A DNA stretch of 64,000 nt from JTS-RE9 sp964649195 (GTDB taxonomy: Bacteria; Planctomycetota; Phycisphaerae; Phycisphaerales; Phycisphaeraceae): assembly GCA_964649195.1 (NCBI GenBank), contig CAZYPK010000008.1, positions 1 through 64,000 on the forward strand, written 5' to 3'. Positions 39,315 to 48,573 of this stretch are shown one piece after another. Position 1 is the first letter of the stretch. Each line of letters begins with the position of its first letter. The translations under genes and the position numbers were made by a program. A model generated the notes under the pieces. It did no database searches and had not been told where the DNA came from. It saw only the letters and a list, made by a program, of their open reading frames with translations.

Positions 39315-39380
39315 CCGAGGCCTTGAGAAACACGCGGCGGTTGAGGGCGTCCTGGGCGGCGAGAAGTGTGGTCGGTTTCA
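39315..39380 (-). pseudogene. 5' remnant of a DUF1501 gene
   Basis: From ATG 39380 the minus strand reads MKPTTLLAAQDALNRRVFLK, nearly the signal region of the DUF1501 protein at 38553 (MNKHTIIAAQDALNRRVFLK). Bases 39315-39362 are identical to 38487-38534 (48 bases), and weaker similarity continues upstream of the ATG. The frame then leaves the family. The rest of the gene is absent, and the TA module begins directly next to it. It is either a second DUF1501 gene truncated by the module or a duplication made during its insertion. Confidence 0.8.
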
Positions 39381-39440
39381 TGGGAGGTATTCCAATAACG
39401 TCAGGTGCAATGGCCGGCGGTTTGCATCGATTCATTTAGC

Positions 39441-39519
39441 CGTTCGCCTTGGCGAACGGAGGAGTGTCAGTCGGATCGGGTGGCTCAAGGTCTAAAGACG
39501 CCGTTCGCCAAGGCGAACG
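39441..39519. repeat. Pair of CGTTCGCC/GGCGAACG palindromes
   Basis: Two copies (39441-39458 and 39502-39519), one with a TT and one with an AA centre, lie between the DUF1501 remnant and the PSD1 stop codon. Their outer flanks TTTAGC and GCTAAA extend the inversion. Confidence 0.75.
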
Positions 39520-39532
39520 GCTAAATGATCGT

Positions 39533-42500
39533 TCACTCCCGCATCACCGCCTCATCAAGATTCAAAAGGATGTTGGCCGTCAGTGTATAAGCGGCAAGTT
39601 CTTCCGGTTTGATGGCGCTGTCGGAAGCAGCATCGCCAAAGGAAACCAGTTTCTTTGCCTCGGCGGGTGACTTGGCGAAGTGAGCCATATCCTCGCGCAG
39701 GCCGCCTGCGAGAATCGAAAGTTCCTCCGCACCGGGTTTGCGGCTGACGATCAGGCGGAAGGCGAAGGTGATTCGCTCTTCAACGGTCTCGCCGCCTTCG
39801 CGGATCATGCGTTCGCCCAGTTTGCGGGCCGCTTCCACGTAGGTGATCTCGTTGAGCAGCGCCAGGGCCTGGAGCGGCGTGTTGGTGCGCGATCGCTTGA
39901 TCGTGCAGACTTCGCGGCTGGGGGCGTCGAAGATCACCATCGACGGCGGCGGTGCGGTGCGCTTGATGATGGTGTACATCGTCCGCCGGTGCAGGCCCTC
40001 GCCCTTGTCGTGCTTGTAGCCGCGCAGGTCGCCGTAGCGGCTGGTCTCATCCCACACGCCCTGCGGCTTGTAGGGCCGGACGCTGGGGCCGCCCAGTTTT
40101 TCCACCAGCAGGCCGCTGGCGAAAAGCGCCTGATCGCGGATCACCTCCGCGGCAAGGCGGAAGCGCGGCCCGCGCGCCAGCAATCGATTGTCGGGGTCGC
40201 GCGCCAGATGCAGCGGCGACACCGCCGCCGACTGGCGATAAACCGCGCTCATCACGATGAGCTTCTGAAACGCCTTCATGTCCCACGCCCTGGCGGGTCG
40301 GCCACCGACGCGAGGCAGCGCCTTCGGATTCATGAACTCCGAGGCCAGCCAGTCGAGCAGTTCAGGATGGCTGGGGAAATCAGCCTGTGAACCGAAGTTT
40401 TCCGAGGTCTTGACGATGCCCGTGCCGAAGAAATGCTCCCACGCCCGGTTCACCCAGACGCGCGAGGTCAGCGGATTGGAGGGGTGGACCATCCACCGCG
40501 CCAGCCCCAGCCGATCCATCTTCTGCCCCGCAGGCAAGGGCGGCAGGGCGGCAGGCAGTCCCGCTTCGACCTTCTCGCCTTTCTTGTCGTACTCGCCACG
40601 CAGCAGCAGATGCGCCGGGCGGGGCGGACCTTCGCGCATCACCATGACGGTGGGCAACTGCTTGCTCAACCCATCAACCTTCGCCTGCGCTTCCTTCACC
40701 TTCGCCGCCGCGGCTGCGATCGGGCTGTCGGCATTGGCGATGAAGAAATCCTCAAGCTGTTTCCGCTGTGCATCGCTGCGGTTGGCCGCCGGTGTGGCGA
40801 CGATCTGCCGGATGTCGGCCGGGTAAAGCACGCCTTCGAGCTTGACCGCCGCGGCAGGCAGCGATGTGGATGACAAACGGAACCGGCCGATGTTGTGCTG
40901 ATCGAGCGCGTTGTGAACCAGTTGCACGGTGATCGTCGCATCGGCGGGGACCTTCACCGGCGCCGGGGCCAGGAACATCGCCTTGCGATTTTCCTTTTTC
41001 GTCGGACCATCGACCGCCCATCCCTTGCCTGCCCTCTGCTGAACGACGAAGCTGATGTTCCAATCCTTCTGCGAGTAATCGGCGACGGCTTTGTCGAAGT
41101 TGACCTTGATCGGTTCCTTGAGTCCCGGCGCAGTGATCCGGGCATCAACCTGCGAGAGAACGAAGTTGCCGTTGGGATACCGCCCCAGGCTCTGCTGCGG
41201 CAGGGTGGGATCGATGAAGCACTCCAGCAGCAGGCCGGTGAAGGCGCCTTCGCTCAGCGGCGCGGTGATGGTGTAGGTGTCGCGGGCCGGGTTGGCGCCG
41301 GAGGCCAGGTAGGCGCCATCGCTTTGGCGGGTGAGCGTGGCGTTGCCACGCGAGGTGACGGCGGTGGGTTCGAGCGGTGTCCAGGGCTGATCGTTGGAGG
41401 CGAGTTGCTTCCTGAACTGCGGCTCCCATGCGGCGATGAGCTGCGGCAACCGCTTCTTCGTTTCGGCCACCTGCTTCTGCGCCGCGGCCAGTTCGGCTTC
41501 CAGCTTCGCCTTTTCGTCCTGCATCTCCGCCGTGAGCACGTTGACGACCGGCGCGGTGTTGCGCGATTCGCCTTGCAGGATGCCGGCTTCGGGCACGTTG
41601 TTGAAGAAGGCGAAGAACTGAAAGAACTCCTTCTGGGAGATCGGGTCGTACTTGTGATCGTGGCACCGGCAGCAGTTGAAGGTGAGCGCCAGCCACGTGA
41701 GGCCGGTGGTTTCCACGCGGTCGATGACGGTTTCGATCCGCCATTCCTCGGCGATCAATCCGCCTTCACCGTTGAGCCTGGTGTTGCGGTTGAATCCGGT
41801 GGCCACGACCTGCGAAGGCGCGGCATCGGGCAGCATGTCGCCGGCCAGTTGTTCGATGGTGAACTGATCGAAAGGCATGTTGTCATTGAAGGCGCGGATC
41901 ACCCAGTCGCGCCACGGCCACTGAAAGCGGCTGCTATCGACCTGAAACCCGTTGCTGTCGGCATACCGGGCAAAGTCGAGCCAGCGCAGCGCCATCCGCT
42001 CCCCATAGCGCGGCGAGGCCAGCAGCCGATCCACCAGCTTCTCGTAGGCATCGGCCGAGGCGTCCTTCACAAACGCATCCACCTCCGCAGGCGTCGGCGG
42101 CAGGCCGGTCAGATCGAGCGACACCCGCCGGATCAAAGTCTCCTTCGAAGCCTCCGGCGATGGCGCCAGCCCTTCCTTTTCCAGCCGGGCGAGAATGAAA
42201 CGATCAATGTCGTTGCGAGGCCAGTCGCTTTTCCTGACCGCAGGCGGAGCCGGGCGGGTGATCGGTTCAAACGCCCAGTGGCCTTCGTAGTCGGCGCCCT
42301 GGGCAACCCAGCGGCGCAGCGTGGCGATCTGCTCAGGCGTGAGCTTCTTGCCCAGCCTGGCCGGCGGCATCACCTCGGTGCGGTCCTCGGCGGTCAGCCT
42401 GCGAATCAGCTCGCTCTCATCCGGCTTGCCCGGCACGATCACCCGCTCGCCCGACTCGGCGGGCTTGAGCGCCTCGGAACGAATGTCCAACCGAAAACCG

Positions 42501-42658
42501 CCCTTACGTTCCTTCTCATCAAAACCGTGACAGTGAAAGCAGGTGTCGGAAAGAATCGGACGAATGTCACGATTGAACGACAGCTTAGGCTCGGCAGCCC
42601 GGGCCGCCGTCGCCAGCGAGGCGAAGAGAATGACACCCAAGGCGAAAGGTTTCGTCAT
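39533..42658 (-). CDS. PSD1 / planctomycete cytochrome c domain protein (DUF1549-DUF1553)
   Basis: A 1041-residue exported protein from ATG 42658 (GGAG about 10 bases upstream; 42679 would add seven residues). Signal MTKPFALGVILFASLATAA. The PSD1 domain has TCFHCHGFDEKERKGGFRL near residue 40. DUF1549 follows at about 150-390, with FNCCRCHDHKYDPIS. A middle region of about 200 residues is beta-rich (TYTITAPLSEGAFTGLLLEC) and may bind carbohydrate. DUF1553 occupies about 740-1020 (LARWMVHPSNPLTSRVWVNR). Its DUF1501 partner lies beyond the TA module. Confidence 0.93.
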   Translation of the reverse strand: MTKPFALGVILFASLATAARAAEPKLSFNRDIRPILSDTCFHCHGFDEKERKGGFRLDIRSEALKPAESGERVIVPGKPDESELIRRLTAEDRTEVMPPARLGKKLTPEQIATLRRWVAQGADYEGHWAFEPITRPAPPAVRKSDWPRNDIDRFILARLEKEGLAPSPEASKETLIRRVSLDLTGLPPTPAEVDAFVKDASADAYEKLVDRLLASPRYGERMALRWLDFARYADSNGFQVDSSRFQWPWRDWVIRAFNDNMPFDQFTIEQLAGDMLPDAAPSQVVATGFNRNTRLNGEGGLIAEEWRIETVIDRVETTGLTWLALTFNCCRCHDHKYDPISQKEFFQFFAFFNNVPEAGILQGESRNTAPVVNVLTAEMQDEKAKLEAELAAAQKQVAETKKRLPQLIAAWEPQFRKQLASNDQPWTPLEPTAVTSRGNATLTRQSDGAYLASGANPARDTYTITAPLSEGAFTGLLLECFIDPTLPQQSLGRYPNGNFVLSQVDARITAPGLKEPIKVNFDKAVADYSQKDWNISFVVQQRAGKGWAVDGPTKKENRKAMFLAPAPVKVPADATITVQLVHNALDQHNIGRFRLSSTSLPAAAVKLEGVLYPADIRQIVATPAANRSDAQRKQLEDFFIANADSPIAAAAAKVKEAQAKVDGLSKQLPTVMVMREGPPRPAHLLLRGEYDKKGEKVEAGLPAALPPLPAGQKMDRLGLARWMVHPSNPLTSRVWVNRAWEHFFGTGIVKTSENFGSQADFPSHPELLDWLASEFMNPKALPRVGGRPARAWDMKAFQKLIVMSAVYRQSAAVSPLHLARDPDNRLLARGPRFRLAAEVIRDQALFASGLLVEKLGGPSVRPYKPQGVWDETSRYGDLRGYKHDKGEGLHRRTMYTIIKRTAPPPSMVIFDAPSREVCTIKRSRTNTPLQALALLNEITYVEAARKLGERMIREGGETVEERITFAFRLIVSRKPGAEELSILAGGLREDMAHFAKSPAEAKKLVSFGDAASDSAIKPEELAAYTLTANILLNLDEAVMRE

Positions 42659-42891
42659 GATCCGAAGCTCCAAGTTCAATCAACTCAATCAACGATCCCG
42701 GTAAACATTACCCTGCATCATGAGCCAGGCCAACAGAAGGTTACGCATGACGAAGGTAAAAAGGGACTCCTGAATAACCTCCCGTCCAAGCCGCTTGCGG
42801 CTTCGCAATCCCCCGATTCACAATACATCGGGGCTTATTCAGAAGCCCCAAAGCATAGGCGACAGAATGGCCGGGGCGAGGGCCGGGTGAG

Positions 42892-42949
42892 GGCTGAAGG
42901 CTGAAGGCTGAAGGCTGAAGGCTGAAGGCTGAAGGCTGAAAGCTGAAGG
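42892..42949. repeat. Tandem GGCTGAA repeat
   Basis: About eight units of the 7-base GGCTGAA repeat, followed by a GGTGGCTG duplication. The same unit is expanded near 60600-60710, and its complement is at 57980-58026. The 442-base gap 42659-43100 also has an AGCCGCTTGCGGCT palindrome near 42790 and a CGCGACTCGTTGAGTCGCG palindrome at 43062-43080. I see no gene in it. Confidence 0.85.
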
Positions 42950-43100
42950 CTGGGTGGCTGGGTGGCTGGGGCTGAAGGCTCTGTCTCCTGTCTCCTGTCC
43001 CGCCGTTTTCGAGGTCTTTCGTCCCTCGCGCGATTGCCCCTTCTTCAGGCCGTTCACGTCCGCGACTCGTTGAGTCGCGGCTCTTGTTTCCGGCTCAGGC

Positions 43101-44030
43101 TCACAAGCCCAGCCGCATCTTCTTCGCTTCCCATTCCGCCGCCTCGCGCTTGTTTTCGGTGGCGATCGGTTTGCCAGTCTGGATCGCCTCGATTTCCAGG
43201 CGGGTCAGTTGCATGGCGTCGAGGCGGTAATCGAGAAACGCCTCCGCCGTGATGGGCACGATCGGCTGAATCAGGGCGTACATCGCATTCGCATAGTCGC
43301 GGATCTCCTGCTGGGCGTGCGAATCCATGCGCAGCGACAGGAAGTGCAGGATGTTGTGCAGGTCGCATTTCCAGTACCACTGGGTGTAGGCATTGACCGG
43401 CAACCCGATGCGGGCCAGTTCGCGGGTCACGCCCTTGTCAAGCTGCGACTGGTACCGCTCGTACTGGGCCTCGCACTCGCCCAGCCAGTTGAGGAATTCC
43501 TGGGCGGTGCCGACATCGACCGGCTGATCGCCGCCCTGCCGGTTGCTGGTTGACTGGGCCCGCACGTTGTCGATCGACGGGATGTAAAAGCGATCCGGCA
43601 CCACCGAGTAGCGTGCGGAATACTCGTTCACATTGGCCGTGCGATGGCGAATCCACTGCCGGGCGATGAACATGGGCATCACCACGTGGAACTTGAACTC
43701 GATCATCTCCAGCGGCGTGGTGTGGCGATGGCGAAGCAGGTACCGGATCAGCCCGCGATCTTCGTTCACTTTTTTCGTGCCTTGCCCGTAGGAAACGCGC
43801 GCGGCCTGGACGATCGCGCTGTCCGCCGTGGCGCCCACGGGAACCAGCCGGGGCATCACATCGACCAGGGCGATCAGCCCATGCTCATGCACCTTGATCT
43901 CCCAGCGGGCGGCGCCGTTCATCACATCCCGCGTGGGCGATTCAAACGGCTTATGCGCGATGTCAAAGACGGGAACCGAAGGCGAACCGGCCGAGTCACT
44001 GGAGGGGGAAGTGGTCATGCGCGGCATCAT
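43101..44030 (-). CDS. thyX: Flavin-dependent thymidylate synthase
   Basis: A 309-residue FAD/NADPH enzyme that methylates dUMP to dTMP using methylenetetrahydrofolate. The ThyX signature RHR-x7-S is present in RQWIRHRTANVNEYSARYSV near residue 133. It is longer than typical ThyX (about 220-260) because of N- and C-terminal extensions. An alternative ATG is at 44018. No thyA is visible in the window. Confidence 0.94.
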   Translation of the reverse strand: MMPRMTTSPSSDSAGSPSVPVFDIAHKPFESPTRDVMNGAARWEIKVHEHGLIALVDVMPRLVPVGATADSAIVQAARVSYGQGTKKVNEDRGLIRYLLRHRHTTPLEMIEFKFHVVMPMFIARQWIRHRTANVNEYSARYSVVPDRFYIPSIDNVRAQSTSNRQGGDQPVDVGTAQEFLNWLGECEAQYERYQSQLDKGVTRELARIGLPVNAYTQWYWKCDLHNILHFLSLRMDSHAQQEIRDYANAMYALIQPIVPITAEAFLDYRLDAMQLTRLEIEAIQTGKPIATENKREAAEWEAKKMRLGL

Positions 44031-44083
44031 AACGAACTCTCCGCCTTTGGCTGATGGGCTTTCAACCTGGGTTCACGATCAGA

Positions 44084-44248
44084 GCCGCGACTCAACGAGT
44101 CGCGGACGTGAACGGCCTGAAGGAGGGGAAATCGCGCGAGGGGTGAAAGACCTCGAAAATCGCGGGGAGCAGGACAGAGGTCGTCGATCCGCCGTGCTGC
44201 GTTACGTTTCTTCAGGTCGCTCACGTCCGCGACTCGTTGAGTCGCGGC
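44084..44248. repeat. Composite palindromic element (REP/BIME-like), copy 3
   Basis: Outer palindromes CGCGACTCAACGAGTCGCG and CGCGACTCGTTGAGTCGCG flank a spacer whose sequence differs from copies 1 and 2 (GAAATCGCGCGAGGGGTGAA). The spacer resembles, inverted, the sequence before 43062. It lies between the sigma-factor terminator and thyX. Confidence 0.75.
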
Positions 44249-44288
44249 TCTGATCAAACCCGGCCTGTGGCCGCCTCCCCCGGCCTGC

Positions 44289-44326
44289 GAAAAAGACAAC
44301 GGCGGGGTCGGGGGACCTCGCCGTTG
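44289..44326 (-). terminator. Terminator of the sigma-factor gene
   Basis: On the minus strand CAACGGCG and CGCCGTTG form an 8-bp stem with a GC-rich loop, followed by TCTTTTTC. It lies 54 bases after the sigma-factor stop. Confidence 0.75.
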
Positions 44327-44379
44327 CATGGGATTCAATTGTTCTTCACGACGCCCGGTTGTCGCTTCGGGTGAAGCGA

Positions 44380-45390
44380 TCAGCCCAGGTAGTCGGTCTC
44401 GAGCGTCAGCCGGATTTTTTCCAGAGCCTTGTTCTGAATCTGGCGGACGCGTTCCTTGGTGACGCCGATGATCCTGCCGACCTGTTCGAGGGTGAGCGGC
44501 GAAGCTTCGGGGTCAAGCTGGACGCCCTTGCCCAGGCCGAAGCGGTGCTCGATCACTTCCTGCTCGATGTCGGACAGTTCGGCACGGTTGTCCTTCATGA
44601 TCAGGCGAAGCTCATCAACGCAGTCGTCCTCGTGGCCTTCACGCTTCTTCTGCATGAAGTCGCTCTTCTCAAGCTTCGGGTCAAAGTCGGTCGGGAAAAG
44701 CTGGCGGTACTTGCTCAGCTTGATGCCCGATCGGCTGAAAGCCTTGAGGATCGCCCGGCAGGCGTAGGTCGAGAACTTGAAGCCGCGGGCCACATCGAAC
44801 TTGTCCACCGCGCGAAGCAGGGCCATGTTGCCTTCGCTGACGAGGTCGCTGAAATCGACTTCGCTCATGCGGGTCCGCTTGGCCATCGCCAGCACCAGGG
44901 CGAGGTTGGTCTGGGCGATCATGTCGCGGTAGTGCTCGCTCTTGCGGTGCCATTCGAGCATTTCACGGGCCGGGCCGGCCTTGACGGCGCCGCCGGTGGC
45001 CGCGCCGATCCGTTCCTTGAGCTGCGCCACCATGAAGCGGGCGTAGTTGAACTGAAGGAACAGGGCCCGCTCCTGGGCCGCGTTGAGCAGCGTGGAACTG
45101 GAGGTTTTCACGCGGCTGTCGGGCGTGATGTTCTCCATCAGCGGGTGGTACCAGCTCGTGTCAGGGCGGGCGATCGCCGGGGCTTCATCGAAGATGACCT
45201 TCATCGCCTCGGCCTTGCGGAACAGGTCGTTGTCAACGTAGTCACATTCGCCGGCCATGAGCCGGGTCAGGGTCCGCTGGTCGGCCTCGCTCAGTTGCTG
45301 CCGACTGTTGGCCAGCGACACGCGCTTGCCACGCCGGGCCTGCTCCAGAGGCGAGGGGGTCTTCTTTGGATTTTTCAGGACTTGAGGCAT
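44380..45390 (-). CDS. RNA polymerase sigma factor, sigma-70 family
   Basis: A 336-residue sigma factor from ATG 45390 (AGGTAGG upstream). Region 2 is clear: NLALVLAMAKRTRMSEVDFS, DLVSEGNMALLRAVDKFD and GFKFSTYACRAI near residues 160-215. Region 4 is LTLEQVGRIIGVTKERVRQI near residue 300, a helix-turn-helix for -35 recognition. Region 3 is shortened and region 1.1 is replaced by about 110 residues without a recognised domain. It looks like an alternative group 2/3 factor rather than an ECF sigma or the main RpoD. It is divergent from sod across a 490-base gap. Confidence 0.92.
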   Translation of the reverse strand: MPQVLKNPKKTPSPLEQARRGKRVSLANSRQQLSEADQRTLTRLMAGECDYVDNDLFRKAEAMKVIFDEAPAIARPDTSWYHPLMENITPDSRVKTSSSTLLNAAQERALFLQFNYARFMVAQLKERIGAATGGAVKAGPAREMLEWHRKSEHYRDMIAQTNLALVLAMAKRTRMSEVDFSDLVSEGNMALLRAVDKFDVARGFKFSTYACRAILKAFSRSGIKLSKYRQLFPTDFDPKLEKSDFMQKKREGHEDDCVDELRLIMKDNRAELSDIEQEVIEHRFGLGKGVQLDPEASPLTLEQVGRIIGVTKERVRQIQNKALEKIRLTLETDYLG

Positions 45391-45676
45391 ACAACACCTA
45401 CCTTTCCCTGGAAAGTCTTGCCTTCCACCTATTTGGAGGGCAACAAACCCGGATGGTTCCCAAAACTTCACGGTTAGGACGATTTTTTCTTCGGTGGAAC
45501 GTCGCCCGCGGGGATCGGGCACTTGGGGGCGGGTCCGGCACCGATTCTTCATCCGGTGCAACTCCACTACAGTATTTACACGCATCTCATCGATTTTGTT
45601 CTGGCCCTGTGCATACATTTCCGAAAAAAACCGGATTTCCACACCACCGCATGGGGAAAACCCGTAAAGCCGGTCA

Positions 45677-45704
45677 TTGACACTACTTTCCGTTTGACTA
45701 GGAT
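45677..45704 (+). promoter_or_regulatory. Sigma-70-type promoter upstream of sod
   Basis: TTGACA (45677-45682) and TAGGAT (45699-45704) are 16 bases apart, about 170 bases before the sod start. This is the best -35 box in the 490-base divergent gap 45391-45880. The remainder of the gap would hold the sigma-factor leader and promoter, which I could not place with confidence. Confidence 0.6.
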
Positions 45705-45880
45705 GCCACCATAAATCTCGCCAGCCAGTCAATATCGACTGGAACGAGGTTCTCACCCCCATAATCAGGGGTGATTGGGGCAGTTATCGGCCATTTCCAT
45801 CGATCGAACCGCCTGTAGCGACTTTCCGGACCTGGCCCGCCTCCATCAACGCCTCCATCCTTCCACCTTAGGAGTGAATC

Positions 45881-46516
<636 letters not shown>

Positions 46517-46545
46517 GCCGATGTGAATGATTGAACTGCCCCCCC

Positions 46546-46576
46546 AAAGCCCACGCACTCCCGTGCGTGGGCTTTT
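46546..46576 (+). terminator. Terminator after sod
   Basis: AGCCCACGCAC-TCCC-GTGCGTGGGCT is an 11-bp stem followed by TTTT and preceded by AAA, so it may work in both directions. Confidence 0.85.
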
Positions 46577-46628
46577 CACTTCACCAATCACCATTGCCTG
46601 ACGGATGGCGGCGTCCTAAACCTTGGTC

Positions 46629-46709
46629 ATGGTCTATCACGGTCACATCAAGGACGGGCGCGTGGTGCTCGATGAACCGGCGGTCGCCTTCACTGCTTTG
46701 ATGCGCTGA
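46629..46709 (+). pseudogene. Truncated antitoxin remnant
   Basis: A 26-codon frame reads MVYHGHIKDGRVVLDEPA and then leaves the family after a few residues (VAFTALMR, stop). The IKDGRVVLDEPA block is typical of the beta-rich start of small antitoxins such as the one at 12116 (VFRDGRVELLEP). The expected remaining residues and a toxin gene are absent. The rest of the gap 46517-46868 holds the sod terminator and a GC-rich stretch without a gene. Confidence 0.5.
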
Positions 46710-46868
46710 CCGTAGAGGAAATTGCATTTGCCCGGTCCAGATGAACGGAGGGGATTGGGCGTGGTTGAAGTGTGTGCCGCCACATGCGATTGCCCCGGAA
46801 CGCGCGGCGAGGACGCCGCGGCTGCTATAATCCGCCGTTTCGATTGAGCCTTGCTGTGAGCCGCCTGC

Positions 46869-48539
46869 ATGATCTCCGCCGATGCCTCGAAGCTTCCAAA
46901 GATCGCAACCTCTTCGCACGCCCTTGGCGTCTGGGGTGGTGATGCCTCATCGATCAGCGACAATCCCGCCGCGATTCGTGGCGCACTGCATGACATCCAT
47001 TCGCCGGTCACGATCGTCGAACACCGGAACCAACCGGCCATCGCCCTCGGTGGCACGCTTCGCATCGGTGATGATGCGGGCGAAGCGGATGATGTGACCG
47101 CGTTTCCGCTGCTGGGCTACGCCCCGCCGCTGTCGCCGAGGCAACTGGGCGATGCCACGTTCTGCGCCGATCATGCCATCGACTTCCCCTACATGACCGG
47201 CTCGATGGCCAACGGCATCGCCTCGGTCGAGCTTGTTGAAGCCATCGCCCATACAGGAATGCTTGGGGCCTACGGCGCCGCGGGGCAGCGCATTGAAGTC
47301 ATCGAATCCGCCATCGATCGATTGCAGGCAAGCGCCGGCGATCGCACCTTTGCCTTCAACCTGATTCACAGCCCCAACGAACCGGCCCACGAGATGCGCG
47401 TCGTCGAGCTTTACATCAAGCGAGGCATCACGCTCGTCGAAGCCTCGGCCTATCTCGATCTCACACCTGCCGTCGTGCGTTATCGCGTGACCGGCCTGCA
47501 TCGCGATTCGCAAGGCCGGGTGATGGCGAGGCATCGCATCATCGCCAAGGCTTCGCGCGTGGAAGTGGCGAACAAATGGTTCGCGCCGCCGCCGATGAAG
47601 ATGGTGGAGGCGCTGGCGGCGCAAGGTTTCATCACCCGCGAGGAGGCGGCGCTCTCGCAGGAGATTCCGATGGCGCAGGACCTCACCGCCGAGGCGGATT
47701 CGGGCGGCCACACCGACAATCGACCGTTCATCACGCTGTTGCCCACGTTCCTGACGCTGCGCGATCGGCTTGCACGGGAGCACGGTTACGCGGCGCGAAA
47801 CATTCCGCTTCGCATCGGCATCGGCGGCGGCATCGCCACGCCTGCGTCAGCCGCCGCGGCGTTTGCGATGGGCGCGGCCTACATCGTCACCGGCTCGATC
47901 AATCAGGCCTGTCTCGAATCAGGCTCCAGCGCACCGGTGCGAACGATGCTCGCCCAGGCCCAGCAGGCCGATGTGATCATGGCGCCGGCGGCGGACATGT
48001 TCGAGATGGGCGTGAAGCTTCAGGTGCTCAAGCGAGGCACCATGTTCGCCATGCGCGCCCAGAAACTTTTCGAGCTTTACCGCGCACACGATTCAATGGA
48101 AACAATCCCTGCGGCGGAGCGGGCGAACATCGAGAAGACGATCTTCCGCGCGACGCTCGATGAAATCTGGCGGAAGACGCGCGATTACTTCGCACCGTTT
48201 GATCCCGATCAGGTGGCCAAGGCCGACCGCGATCCCAAGCATCGCATGGCGTTGGTTTTCCGCTGGTATCTGGGCCTTTCTTCGCGCTGGGCCAATGCGG
48301 GCGACGCTTCGCGCACCATCGATTACCAGGTCTGGTGCGGACCCGCGATGGGCGCGTTCAACGAATGGACGCGCGGCTCGTTCCTGGAGAAGGCGGAGAA
48401 CCGGAAAACGGCAGTCGTCGCGCAGAACCTGATGCACGGCGCCGCGGTGCTGACGCGCCTGGCCGCGCTGCGAAGCCAGGGAGTGCGGCTGCCGGAGGAG
48501 TTGATGCAGGTGACGCCGATCGAGCATCCGAAACTTTAG
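46869..48539 (+). CDS. pfaD: PfaD-family enoyl reductase/trans-acting polyketide enzyme
   Basis: A 556-residue protein of the PfaD family, a flavin-dependent 2-nitropropane-dioxygenase-like TIM barrel. In PUFA synthases and trans-AT polyketide systems it acts as trans enoyl reductase. Features: DFPYMTGSMANGIASVELVE near residue 107, AFNLIHSPNEP near 160, ADSGGHTDNRPF near 280, IPLRIGIGGGIATPASAAAA near 315, and a C-terminal PfaD-specific part (YQVWCGPAMGAFNEW). No PfaABC-like synthase is within the window. The TAG stop is the first base triplet of a GCCGTCCGCC palindrome. Confidence 0.9.
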   Translation: MISADASKLPKIATSSHALGVWGGDASSISDNPAAIRGALHDIHSPVTIVEHRNQPAIALGGTLRIGDDAGEADDVTAFPLLGYAPPLSPRQLGDATFCADHAIDFPYMTGSMANGIASVELVEAIAHTGMLGAYGAAGQRIEVIESAIDRLQASAGDRTFAFNLIHSPNEPAHEMRVVELYIKRGITLVEASAYLDLTPAVVRYRVTGLHRDSQGRVMARHRIIAKASRVEVANKWFAPPPMKMVEALAAQGFITREEAALSQEIPMAQDLTAEADSGGHTDNRPFITLLPTFLTLRDRLAREHGYAARNIPLRIGIGGGIATPASAAAAFAMGAAYIVTGSINQACLESGSSAPVRTMLAQAQQADVIMAPAADMFEMGVKLQVLKRGTMFAMRAQKLFELYRAHDSMETIPAAERANIEKTIFRATLDEIWRKTRDYFAPFDPDQVAKADRDPKHRMALVFRWYLGLSSRWANAGDASRTIDYQVWCGPAMGAFNEWTRGSFLEKAENRKTAVVAQNLMHGAAVLTRLAALRSQGVRLPEELMQVTPIEHPKL

Positions 48540-48573
48540 CCGTCCGCCTTGGCGGACAAAGTCCCGCGACGCC

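Noticed and set aside
40895..42904. Long plus-strand open frame across the second PSD1 gene
   Set aside because: It is antisense to a gene with clear cytochrome, DUF1549 and DUF1553 motifs, and it has no recognisable domain.
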